NCBI GenBank assembly: GCA_033809415.1
Contig: JAPXLT010000189.1
Span: 1-9,322 of the forward strand
Source of the DNA: JAQVUB01 sp033809415
GTDB lineage: Bacteria; Verrucomicrobiota; Lentisphaeria; Oligosphaerales; Oligosphaeraceae
Reading direction: 5' to 3'
Length of the DNA: 9,322 nucleotides
Position 1 is the stretch's first letter, and the number at the start of each line of letters is the position of its first letter. The notes beneath the pieces were generated by a model. It saw only the letters and a program-made list of their open reading frames with translations. It was not told the origin of the DNA and did not search any database. Both the position numbers and the translations under genes were made by a program. Shown here piece after piece: positions 1 to 5,717 of the stretch.

Positions 1-65
1 AGCCTGCTCTGGCGAAATTCTTGTGTGCCAAGGTCGGCTTTACTTTTTCAGTCGGAGGCGATATG

Positions 66-96
66 GAGCGCCGGCGGCTCGCCGGCATGAAGCCGG
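66..96. repeat. GC-rich palindromic element
   Basis: Two copies of the self-complementary hexamer GCCGGC (70-75 and 81-86) are separated by 5 nt, and a third partial copy GCCGG follows at 92-96, so alternative small stem-loops can form. It lies in non-coding DNA upstream of the FabI-like gene. It resembles the dispersed GC-rich palindromes of Verrucomicrobia-type genomes, but that comparison is from memory and unverified. Confidence 0.45.
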
Positions 97-124
97 TTTC
101 CTCTTCCATCACCGAAAAATCAAA

Positions 125-205
125 GGGTGCAGGGTGCGTCTTCTGTCTGACTTGTCCGACTTGTCCGACCTGTCCGACCTGTCCGACTTGTCCGACCCGT
201 CCGAC
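125..205. repeat. Heptamer pair and 9-bp GTCCGAC tandem array
   Basis: Two GGGTGC(A) heptamers at 125-137 are followed by seven 9-bp units, 143-205, of consensus (c/t)TGTCCGAC. The first unit is degenerate (CTGTCTGAC) and the last begins CC. Since 9 is a multiple of 3, the array stays open in several frames and creates spurious small ORFs with tripeptide repeats (LSD, CPT). I see no gene in 1-257. A reading frame open from the left edge ends at 90 and is too short to assign. Confidence 0.85.
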
Positions 206-232
206 AGGTCGGACGGGTGTGTAGTTTGTTTT
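195..232 (+). terminator. Candidate hairpin followed by a T-rich run
   Basis: The last unit of the nonamer array meets an inverted copy of itself. ACCCGTCCGAC (195-205) and GTCGGACGGGT (208-218) are perfect 11-bp complements separated by AG, which gives about a 10-bp stem with a 4-nt loop. A T-rich stretch (TTTGTTTTT, 224-232) follows, but 5-6 nt beyond the stem. It could terminate a transcript entering from the left before the FabI-like gene, or be an inverted end of the array with no function. Confidence 0.35.
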
Positions 233-257
233 TAAGGATTTTGCAAAGTCAGGGGAT

Positions 258-1067
258 ATGGATTTTTTACGCTTATCTGGCAAGAACATTGTTTTGATGG
301 GAGTTGCGAATCGTCGCAGCATCGCCTGGGCAGTGGCGGAAGTTTTACGGGAGGCAGGGGCAAATTTGGTTTATGTCTTCAAAGACCGTGATTTGCTCGA
401 AAAGAATCGTGCTTTAATTGGTGCTGAGGCACCTGCCCTGGTTTGCGATGTGGAATCCGAGTCGGAAATGGCGGAACTGGGGGCGTCAGTTGCAGCGCAG
501 TTCCCGGTGGTGCATGGCCTTGTCCATTCGCTTGCCTTCGCCAATTTCAGCGAAGGGATCAAGCCCTTTCATGCCACGCTCAAACGCGATTTTCTGCAGG
601 CAGTCGATATCTCCTGTTTTTCACTGGTGCAAGTGTGCAATCAGCTGAAACAGCTTTTCAGTCCAGATGCGTCCATTGTCACCATGAGCATCTCGACGAC
701 CCGCATGGCTTCGGAAAATTACGGGTATATGGGGCCGATTAAGGCGGCGCTGGACTCGAGTGTCGTCTTTCTGGCCAAATCGCTGAGCCAGGAGGTCTCG
801 CCTGGAATTCGCGTCAATGCGGTCGGCGCAGGCTTGCTGAAGACTTCGTCATCCGCCGGCATTCCGGGCTATATCGACGCCTATCTGTATGCCGAGAAGG
901 TGATCCCCCGGAAATCAGCGCTTGCCACCCGGGAACCTGCCGATGTCATCGCCTTCCTGTTAAGCGAGCGCTCGAGCGGAATCAATGCACAGACGCTGAT
1001 TGTGGATGCAGGCATGAGCATCAATTATTTCGACCGAGAACTGGTGCGCAAAATCAGCCGCGAATAA
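258..1067 (+). CDS. fabI: Enoyl-[acyl-carrier-protein] reductase-like SDR (FabI family)
   Basis: This 269-aa protein is a short-chain dehydrogenase of the enoyl-ACP reductase group, which uses NAD(P)H to reduce the enoyl-ACP double bond in the last step of each fatty-acid elongation cycle in the cytoplasm. Seen: the FabI-style nucleotide loop G15-V-A-N-x-x-S-I-A-W, the CDV motif at 63-65, the HSLAFA segment at 90-95, and Y155-x6-K162, aligning with E. coli Y156/K163. A C-terminal IVDAGMSI matches the usual VDGG/VDSG end. Length matches FabI. The second FabI active-site tyrosine (E. coli Y146) is isoleucine here, and the local SIS segment is closer to FabL or classical SDRs, so substrate specificity is less certain than the fold. 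The ATG at 258 matches the family's short N-terminus; AGGGG lies just upstream but with only 2 nt spacing. The gene stands alone between repeat-filled gaps. Confidence 0.8.
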   Translation: MDFLRLSGKNIVLMGVANRRSIAWAVAEVLREAGANLVYVFKDRDLLEKNRALIGAEAPALVCDVESESEMAELGASVAAQFPVVHGLVHSLAFANFSEGIKPFHATLKRDFLQAVDISCFSLVQVCNQLKQLFSPDASIVTMSISTTRMASENYGYMGPIKAALDSSVVFLAKSLSQEVSPGIRVNAVGAGLLKTSSSAGIPGYIDAYLYAEKVIPRKSALATREPADVIAFLLSERSSGINAQTLIVDAGMSINYFDRELVRKISRE

Positions 1068-1070
1068 AAC

Positions 1071-1110
1071 TTTTTTAACCACGGAAAACACGGAAAACAC
1101 GGAATTTTTT
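1071..1110. repeat. ACGGAAA nonamer repeat after fabI
   Basis: Three tandem 9-bp CACGGAAAA-type units are bracketed by runs of six T (1071-1076 and 1105-1110). The element begins 4 nt after the fabI stop codon. It belongs to the same class as the ACGAAAA blocks at 2803-2845, 4143-4168 and 7662-7695. Confidence 0.8.
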
Positions 1111-1149
1111 AGGGGTTGCTGCTCTGACGGATGAGCCTGCACGCGGATT

Positions 1150-1212
1150 AAAAGTGGCGCAACCGTCCCGGTTGTGATGGTGCCTTTAATCTTTTGCTAC
1201 TGAACAACATGG
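1150..1212. repeat. 63-bp REP-like direct repeat, copy 1
   Basis: This copy is identical to 1265-1327 at an offset of 115 bp. It contains the inverted repeat CAACCG-TCC-CGGTTG (1160-1174), which extends to 8 bp if one G-U pair is allowed. There is no reading frame of note. It is followed by GGGTGCA heptamers, as is copy 2. Confidence 0.9.
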
Positions 1213-1213
1213 G

Positions 1214-1260
1214 GCAGGGTGCGGGGTGCAGGGTGCAGGGTGCAGGGTGCAGGGTGCAGG
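1214..1260. repeat. GGGTGCA heptamer array
   Basis: About six tandem 7-bp units (consensus GGGTGCA, one GGGGTGC variant) separate the two 63-bp copies. G3 tracts spaced by 4 nt fit the canonical G-quadruplex pattern on the + strand. Confidence 0.9.
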
Positions 1261-1264
1261 TTTA

Positions 1265-1327
1265 AAAAGTGGCGCAACCGTCCCGGTTGTGATGGTGCCT
1301 TTAATCTTTTGCTACTGAACAACATGG
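1265..1327. repeat. 63-bp REP-like direct repeat, copy 2
   Basis: This is a perfect 63-bp match to 1150-1212. The match continues through 1337 with one mismatch (T at 1328 against G at 1213), so the duplication includes part of the adjoining heptamers. The unit therefore reads as REP-like element plus heptamer tail, present twice. Confidence 0.9.
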
Positions 1328-1353
1328 TGCAGGGTGCAGGTGTTTTCTCTGAC

Positions 1354-1378
1354 GGATCGGTCGGATCGGTCGGATCGG
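1354..1378. repeat. GGATCGGTC 9-bp tandem repeat
   Basis: There are two full units and one partial unit of GGATCGGTC. The reverse complement carries a TCCGAC core like the array at 143-205, so this may be a diverged, inverted member of the same family. It follows a short GGGTGCAGG stretch at 1326-1340. Confidence 0.75.
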
Positions 1379-1391
1379 CGATGTTGGAATT

Positions 1392-1480
1392 AGCCCTGAA
1401 AGGGCGCGACATACCAGCCCAGGGCAACGCCCTGGGTTGGGAACCACTCCATCCGCAAAGCCCTGTAAGGGCGCGACATA
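1392..1480. repeat. Palindromic cassette: two 22-bp direct repeats around a hairpin
   Basis: The 22-bp units at 1392-1413 and 1459-1480 differ at one base. Each starts AGCCCTG(A/T)AAGGGC, itself a small palindrome, and ends GCGACATA. Between them lies CCAGCCCAGGGC (1414-1425), loop AAC, and its complement (1429-1440), a 12-bp stem with one G-T pair. The cassette sits about 120 bp upstream of argD. The architecture is that of a dispersed palindromic (REP/BIME-like) element. I recall similar sequences across several bacterial phyla, but have not checked this. Confidence 0.75.
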
Positions 1481-1502
1481 GGGAATCGCCAAGGTTCAAT
1501 TT

Positions 1503-1560
1503 CTATCCAAAATCTTGCACAACAAGATTCTGGGGGTAGTACGAAATTTTTGGATGATAG
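1503..1560. promoter_or_regulatory. Overlapping inverted repeats upstream of argD
   Basis: AATCTTG (1511-1517) pairs with CAAGATT (1523-1529) across a 5-nt loop. ATCCAAAA (1505-1512) is complementary to TTTTGGAT (1548-1555). The two share bases 1511-1512, so they would compete as alternative structures in the argD leader. No ARG box or known riboswitch is recognised. The rest of 1481-1602 shows no gene. The role is inference only. Confidence 0.3.
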
Positions 1561-1602
1561 CATCGAGAAGTTTGATGGGTGATAACAAGAAGTGAATAGG
1601 AC

Positions 1603-2796
1603 ATGAAAGAGACTTTTGCTGAATTATTGAATTTGGATCGTGAATATGTATTGCCGACTTACGGGCGGGATACCATGCTGGTGCGTGGTGAAGGTTCGAA
1701 AGTCTGGGATTTTTTCGGCAATGAATATCTGGATTTCACGATGGGGATCAGCGTTTGCAACCTGGGACATTGCCATCCGGCGGTCACTCGAGCCATCAGC
1801 GAGCAGGCCGCCAAGCTGGTGCATTGCTCGAATATTTTCTACAACGAAAATCAGCCCCGCCTGGCTTCTGTTATCGCACGCAATAGCTTCGAGGGAAAAG
1901 TCTTTTTCTGCAACAGCGGCGCTGAAGCCAACGAAGGCCTGATCAAATTCGCCAGACGTTGGGGCAGCCGCAATGGCGGACGTTATGAAATCATCTGTGC
2001 CACCCACTCGTTTCACGGTCGTACCTTGGCAACCCTGGCCGCAACGGCCACGCTGAAGTATCGCGAAGGTTTTGCACCAGATATGGAAGGCTTCGTTTTT
2101 GCCGAATTCAATCAGCTCGAAGCAGTCCGCGCAGCGATTACCCCGCGGACCGTTGCGGTTCTAGTCGAGCCGGTGCAGGGCGAAGGGGGAATTCATCCCG
2201 CAAGCCCGGAATTTATCCAAGGATTGCGCCAACTTTGCGATGAAAAGAACCTGCTCCTACTCTTCGATGAAGTGCAATGCGGCATGGGACGCAGCGGCAA
2301 ATATTTCACCTATCAGAATTATGATGTCATTCCGGATGGAATGAGCATGGCCAAAGCACTGGGCAACGGTTTGCCGATGGGAGCGTTTGAAATTGGCGCG
2401 GAATTTGGCGAACTCTTCGCTCCGGGCGTACATGGCAGCACCTTCGGTGGCACGCCTCTTGCCTGCGCAGCTTCGCTGGCCGTGTTCAAAGCCATCGAGG
2501 AAGAGAAGGTGCTCGAGAATGTCCAGGCGATGAGCGCCTATCTGTTTGCCCGCTTGAATGAATTGAAACAGCAATTTTCATTTATCAAGGACGTGCGTGG
2601 CGTGGGACTCTTAGTCGGTATCGAAGTCGGTGAACGTGTCCTCGCTCTGCAGACGGCATGCAAGAAACGCCGCCTGTTGACGCTGACCGCCGGCGAAGGC
2701 GTCTTGCGCCTGCTCCCCTCGTTGAAAGTCACACGTGCGGAGATCGATCAGGCCTGCGAAATCCTGACCTCCGCACTGGCTTATGTGGCCTCCTGA
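1603..2796 (+). CDS. argD: Acetylornithine aminotransferase (class III, PLP-dependent)
   Basis: This 397-aa cytoplasmic enzyme most likely transfers an amino group from glutamate to N-acetylglutamate semialdehyde, giving N-acetylornithine in arginine synthesis. ArgD homologues can also serve in lysine synthesis. Seen: NSGAEAN at 104-110 (phosphate-binding region), SFHGRT at 136-141, EPVQGEGG at 189-196, DEVQCGMGR at 222-230 (the Asp that contacts the PLP ring nitrogen), the Schiff-base lysine K251 in AKALGNG, and HGSTFGGTPLAC at 277-288. Length and motif spacing match ArgD. The ATG at 1603 follows an AATAGG stretch, a weak ribosome site, and places the family N-terminus correctly. No other arg gene is nearby. 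The close relatives ornithine and succinylornithine aminotransferase cannot be fully excluded from motifs alone. Confidence 0.9.
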   Translation: MKETFAELLNLDREYVLPTYGRDTMLVRGEGSKVWDFFGNEYLDFTMGISVCNLGHCHPAVTRAISEQAAKLVHCSNIFYNENQPRLASVIARNSFEGKVFFCNSGAEANEGLIKFARRWGSRNGGRYEIICATHSFHGRTLATLAATATLKYREGFAPDMEGFVFAEFNQLEAVRAAITPRTVAVLVEPVQGEGGIHPASPEFIQGLRQLCDEKNLLLLFDEVQCGMGRSGKYFTYQNYDVIPDGMSMAKALGNGLPMGAFEIGAEFGELFAPGVHGSTFGGTPLACAASLAVFKAIEEEKVLENVQAMSAYLFARLNELKQQFSFIKDVRGVGLLVGIEVGERVLALQTACKKRRLLTLTAGEGVLRLLPSLKVTRAEIDQACEILTSALAYVAS

Positions 2797-2802
2797 AAGG
2801 GA

Positions 2803-2845
2803 TTTTTTAATAACGAAAAGACACGAAAAGACACGAAAAATTTTT
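2803..2845. repeat. ACACGAAAAG decamer repeat
   Basis: Three ~10-bp units (aACGAAAAG, ACACGAAAAG, ACACGAAAAA) are bracketed by six T (2803-2808) and five T (2841-2845). The block begins 6 nt after the argD stop codon and fills nearly all of the gap before the next gene's ribosome-binding site. Confidence 0.8.
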
Positions 2846-2847
2846 AT

Positions 2848-2853
2848 GAGGAG
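2848..2853 (+). promoter_or_regulatory. Ribosome-binding site GAGGAG
   Basis: GAGGAG lies 3 nt before the ATG at 2857 and 6 nt before the ATG at 2860. The spacing favours the second ATG, so the oxidoreductase may start MRVALCGYG rather than MMRVALCGYG. Confidence 0.6.
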
Positions 2854-2856
2854 AAA

Positions 2857-3882
2857 ATGATGCGCGTTGCTTTGTGTGGCTATGGAAATATGGGCCGACA
2901 TCATGGCCAGCTGCTGAAAAAACACGGTGCTGATATCGAGTTGTGCGCCATCGCGGATGTTCGTGAGGAGAGGCGGCAGATGATTGTCGAAGACTTTCCA
3001 GGCATGAAAATCTATGAGACCGGGCAGGAATTGCTGGCTAGGGAAGAGCTCGATGCAGTGTTTGTCTGTGTGCCGACCTTTCTGCATGCGGAACTGAGTA
3101 TTTTGGCTCTGCAAAAGGGTTGCCATGTCTTCTGTGAAAAGCCCATGGCTCTGAATGTGCAACAATGCAGCGAGATGATCAATGCCTCTGAGAAGAGCGG
3201 AAAAATACTGATGATCGGTCAGGTATTGCGGTTCTGGCCGGAGTACTGCGTCTTGAAAGAAGCGGTAAGCCGTAAGACTTACGGCGACTTGCGAACCCTT
3301 TCGATGACACGGGTGGGTGGCATTTCGACAGGTTGGCAAAATTGGTACCTCGATGAAAAGCGCGGCGGCATGCAGATTTTCGACCGGCATATTCATGACA
3401 GCGATGCTGTGCTATGGCTGTTAGGATTGCCGCGATCCGTGCAGTCCTTTGGTTTTTCCCGGGATGCGGAGACGGCCGGCGGAATCGTGCACAGCTTTAC
3501 CCATTATGATTTTGGAAAGGAGCTAGTCGTCTGTGCCGAAGGAAGTGCGGATATGCCGAAAGGCTTCCCATTTACGGCTGCGTACCGCGCAACGTTTGAC
3601 AAGGCCTGCCTGGAATTCAATGGACTCGGCAATCCGACCTTGATGCTGTACCAGAATGATCAAATTTCCCATCCGCTGCAGCATGAGGATATCGAGGAAA
3701 TCGAAAGCGGTTTGAATATTTCGTCTGCGGGACCCTATTTCAATGAACAGGTGTACTTTTTTGATTGCATCCGCAAGGGCGTTCAGCCGAAAACGGTTAC
3801 TGCCGCCGATGCGATGCAGACGATCAAGCTGGTGCGGGCCGAAATTGAAAGTGTGCGAAGTGGAAAACCCGTATTCCTTTAA
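2857..3882 (+). CDS. Gfo/Idh/MocA-family NAD(P)-dependent oxidoreductase
   Basis: This 341-aa protein has an N-terminal Rossmann domain and a C-terminal alpha/beta domain typical of glucose-fructose oxidoreductase, inositol dehydrogenase and MocA relatives, which oxidise or reduce sugars, polyols and related compounds. Seen: the dinucleotide loop GYGNMGRHH at 8-16, the signature E94-K-P-M, and a DRHIHDSD segment at 176-183 that corresponds to the family's catalytic histidine region. The substrate cannot be told from sequence, and neighbouring genes do not define a sugar pathway. Length is normal. A start at 2860 is equally possible given the ribosome-site spacing. Its stop codon overlaps the strong Shine-Dalgarno of the downstream lipoprotein gene, which suggests the two are co-expressed. 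Confidence 0.9.
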   Translation: MMRVALCGYGNMGRHHGQLLKKHGADIELCAIADVREERRQMIVEDFPGMKIYETGQELLAREELDAVFVCVPTFLHAELSILALQKGCHVFCEKPMALNVQQCSEMINASEKSGKILMIGQVLRFWPEYCVLKEAVSRKTYGDLRTLSMTRVGGISTGWQNWYLDEKRGGMQIFDRHIHDSDAVLWLLGLPRSVQSFGFSRDAETAGGIVHSFTHYDFGKELVVCAEGSADMPKGFPFTAAYRATFDKACLEFNGLGNPTLMLYQNDQISHPLQHEDIEEIESGLNISSAGPYFNEQVYFFDCIRKGVQPKTVTAADAMQTIKLVRAEIESVRSGKPVFL

Positions 3883-3887
3883 GGAGG
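3881..3887 (+). promoter_or_regulatory. Strong ribosome-binding site AAGGAGG
   Basis: A perfect AAGGAGG overlaps the last two bases of the upstream TAA stop and sits 6 nt before the ATG at 3894. This is the best Shine-Dalgarno in the window and supports the small gene that follows. An ATG at 3889 is out of frame and too close. Confidence 0.75.
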
Positions 3888-3893
3888 TATGCC

Positions 3894-4136
3894 ATGAAGA
3901 CCATGTTTCTGCTGGGTGTCGCGCTGCTCCTTTGCAATGCTTGTGAACCGGCAAAACCGGCAAGCCAGCAACAGGACGCTCCTAAAAAAACTGGTCAATC
4001 ACTGCGCCAGGAAATCCAAAGCGCAGTTGATTACGGCACCGGCGCCGCACAGGTCGAAGCCAAAAAAGGCGCAGTCAAAAAAATCGACCAGATCAACCAG
4101 CAACACAACAAAGACCTCGAAGACGCACTGAAGTAA
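3894..4136 (+). CDS. Small putative lipoprotein
   Basis: This 80-aa product is of unrecognised family. The N-terminus is a short signal sequence (MKTMFLLGVALLL) followed by C14-N-A-C17; C17 is the likely lipidated cysteine. The lipobox is imperfect because position -3 is Cys instead of Leu, with Leu at -4, so lipidation is an inference. The mature part starts EPAKPASQQQ, a low-complexity linker, and ends in a charged, helical, coiled-coil-like segment (about 54-80) rich in Lys, Asp, Glu and Gln. It follows the oxidoreductase by 11 nt with a strong ribosome site, so translation is credible. The role is unknown; envelope-associated is the most that can be said. Confidence 0.65.
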   Translation: MKTMFLLGVALLLCNACEPAKPASQQQDAPKKTGQSLRQEIQSAVDYGTGAAQVEAKKGAVKKIDQINQQHNKDLEDALK

Positions 4137-4142
4137 CGCAGG

Positions 4143-4258
4143 TTTTAACAACGAAAAGACACGAAAACCCCTCGTCCCTCGTCCCTCGTCCATTCAGCAG
4201 TCCATTCTTGTCCATTCCGTCCATTCTTGTCCATTCCTGTCCCTGTCCATTGTCCATT
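4143..4258. repeat. Composite repeat gap: ACGAAAA, CTCGTCC and GTCCATTC units
   Basis: In order: two ACGAAAA units (4143-4168), three perfect CTCGTCC heptamers (4171-4191), then GTCCATT at 4200, 4210, 4219, 4229, 4245 and 4252, mostly at 9-10 bp spacing. The last copy ends at 4258, immediately before the ATG of the hydrolase. A TTG-started reading frame runs in frame through the last copies from 4208, but its 17 codons encode only repeat sequence. Confidence 0.85.
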
Positions 4259-5209
4259 ATGCCTATTCTTGAAAAAATCACTTATCCTTGCAGTATTGAC
4301 AATAGCTCTCAGCCGGCGTTTCGTCTGCTGGCCTCCGGATCATCCCCGAGACCCCTGTTGGTTGCCCTGCATACCTGGAGCTGCACTTTTGAAACGGGCA
4401 TTGAGCGATATACGCAACTCTGCCATGAAAAAAATTGGCACTTGATTTATCCGAATTTTCGTGGTCCAAATAACACACCGGCAGGGTGTGGTTCGGATTT
4501 AGTCGTCGCCGATATTGCCGATGCCGCAATTTTCATGCAGGAAAATTTTGCCGTTGACAGTTCCCGGATTTATCTCAGTGGCGGTTCAGGCGGCGGTCAT
4601 GCGACTTTGCTGCTTGCCGGACGGCGCCCGGAAATTTGGGCCGCGGCGTCCGCCTGGTGTCCGATTTCGGATATCGCTGCCTGGCATCGGCAATGCCTGA
4701 ATACCCGGCATCATGGCTATGCTGAACATATCGAGCTGGCCTGCGGGGGCAATCCGATGAATACGGCGTCGGCTCTCGATGAAGCCCGGAAACGCTCGCC
4801 TCTGACGTACATGCAGAATGCAGCGGGCCTCCCCTTGGATATCAGCACTGGGATTCATGATGGTCATACAGGCAGCGTGCCGGTCAGTCAGGCAATTCAT
4901 GCCTACAACTCACTGGCGGCGCCGGAGGATAGAATCAGTCAGGCAGACATTGATCACATCGTCCTTCACGAGCAGATTCCGGAGCATCTGCTGTGGCAGG
5001 ATCAGGACTCTGCCTTCGGCAAATATAAAGTCTATCTTCGCAAGCAATCCAGAATGGTGAGGCTGTCCTTGTTCGAGGGTGGGCACGATATGCTCAGCTG
5101 GCCTACCTTTGACTGGCTCGAGCGCCAGCAGAAAGGTCAAGTGCCAGACTGGAGCAGCGGAAAACCTTGGCCGCAAGAGCCAGCTGATACCAACGAGTTG
5201 AGCAAGTGA
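4259..5209 (+). CDS. Alpha/beta hydrolase, prolyl-oligopeptidase (S9)-like
   Basis: This 316-aa serine hydrolase is probably a peptidase or esterase; the substrate is unknown. Seen: a nucleophile elbow GGSGGGH with S110, LHTW at 37-40 where the family's oxyanion-hole loop lies, D201 in IHDGHTG as a plausible acid, and H276 in EGGHDM as the catalytic histidine. Order and spacing of Ser, Asp and His fit the S9/dienelactone-hydrolase fold. There is no signal peptide, so it is probably cytoplasmic. I chose the first in-frame ATG (4259); an earlier TTG at 4208 would add 17 repeat-encoded residues. No Shine-Dalgarno is visible because GTCCATT repeats fill the upstream region. The stop is 4 nt before aroK, which suggests co-translation, though no known link to the shikimate pathway explains it. 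Confidence 0.8.
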   Translation: MPILEKITYPCSIDNSSQPAFRLLASGSSPRPLLVALHTWSCTFETGIERYTQLCHEKNWHLIYPNFRGPNNTPAGCGSDLVVADIADAAIFMQENFAVDSSRIYLSGGSGGGHATLLLAGRRPEIWAAASAWCPISDIAAWHRQCLNTRHHGYAEHIELACGGNPMNTASALDEARKRSPLTYMQNAAGLPLDISTGIHDGHTGSVPVSQAIHAYNSLAAPEDRISQADIDHIVLHEQIPEHLLWQDQDSAFGKYKVYLRKQSRMVRLSLFEGGHDMLSWPTFDWLERQQKGQVPDWSSGKPWPQEPADTNELSK

Positions 5210-5213
5210 TCTA

Positions 5214-5717
5214 ATGGATCATCCAGAAGCCAACATTGTGCTTATTGGAATGCCTGGCTGCGGAAAGTCCAGCATCGGACAATTGCTGGCGCAGCAAATG
5301 AAACGCGAGTTCCTCGATACCGATCAGCTTATCGAGCAGAAGACGCACCTTCCAGTGACAGAGATTTTTGCAAGGCATGGAGAAGCGTTTTTCCGTGCGC
5401 AGGAGGCCGAAATCGCCGAGATGTGTTCGCATTTAACCGGGAAAGTGATTGCCACTGGCGGCGGCATGGTGCTTAATCCGGAAAACATCCGGAAGCTGAA
5501 ACAAACGGGCCGGGTCTATTATCTGCGCAGGGATTTGTGCATGCTTGCCCGGAAAGGCAGACCGCTTTCATGCTCGATGGAAGCTATCGAAAAACTGTTC
5601 GAGCAGCGTACCCCGCTCTATCTCGAAGCTGCGGATTGTGTCGTGGATAATCAGGGGGCTGTGCAGCAGGCCGTCCAGGCCATACTGGAGGATTTCAATG
5701 AAAATTCTGGTCATTAA
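5214..5717 (+). CDS. aroK: Shikimate kinase
   Basis: This 167-aa enzyme phosphorylates shikimate to shikimate 3-phosphate with ATP, the fifth step of the chorismate pathway. Seen: Walker A loop GMPGCGKS at 12-19, the D35-T-D37 motif (shikimate and Mg binding), R61 in FFRxxE, GGG at 82-84 (shikimate binding), R116 in the LID segment GRPL, and R132 in RTPLYLEAAD. All expected functional residues are present and the length is standard. The start is 4 nt after the hydrolase stop with little ribosome site, consistent with translational coupling. The last 20 nt overlap the start of aroQ. Placing aroK next to aroQ groups two steps of one pathway, with aroE and aroB not in the window. Confidence 0.95.
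   Translation: MDHPEANIVLIGMPGCGKSSIGQLLAQQMKREFLDTDQLIEQKTHLPVTEIFARHGEAFFRAQEAEIAEMCSHLTGKVIATGGGMVLNPENIRKLKQTGRVYYLRRDLCMLARKGRPLSCSMEAIEKLFEQRTPLYLEAADCVVDNQGAVQQAVQAILEDFNENSGH
5686..5692 (+). promoter_or_regulatory. Ribosome-binding site inside aroK for aroQ
   Basis: TGGAGGA, within the 3' end of aroK, lies about 5-6 nt before the ATG at 5698. It fixes the aroQ start and rules out the longer upstream frame from 5545, whose N-terminal 51 residues are aroK read in another frame. Confidence 0.8.

Noticed and set aside
21..235. Two overlapping small ORFs ending in CPT or LSD tripeptide repeats
   Set aside because: The frames stay open only because the 9-bp repeat is a multiple of three; there is no ribosome site or recognisable domain, and two frames are equally open.
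1197..1539. ORFs of about 100 aa on both strands in the gap before argD
   Set aside because: They are made of REP-like, heptamer and palindromic repeats, with no family likeness or ribosome site.
1515..1542. Possible -35/-10 promoter (TTGCAC, 16 nt, TAGTAC) before argD
   Set aside because: Too few consensus matches, and it overlaps the inverted repeats; it could not be told from chance.
2611..3396. 261-aa minus-strand ORF
   Set aside because: It spans the end of argD, the repeat gap and half of the oxidoreductase gene, both well supported on the + strand; its translation shows no family motif.
5545..5697. 51-residue upstream extension of AroQ
   Set aside because: It is aroK read in another frame; the AroQ family starts at MKILVINGPN and has a ribosome site before 5698.
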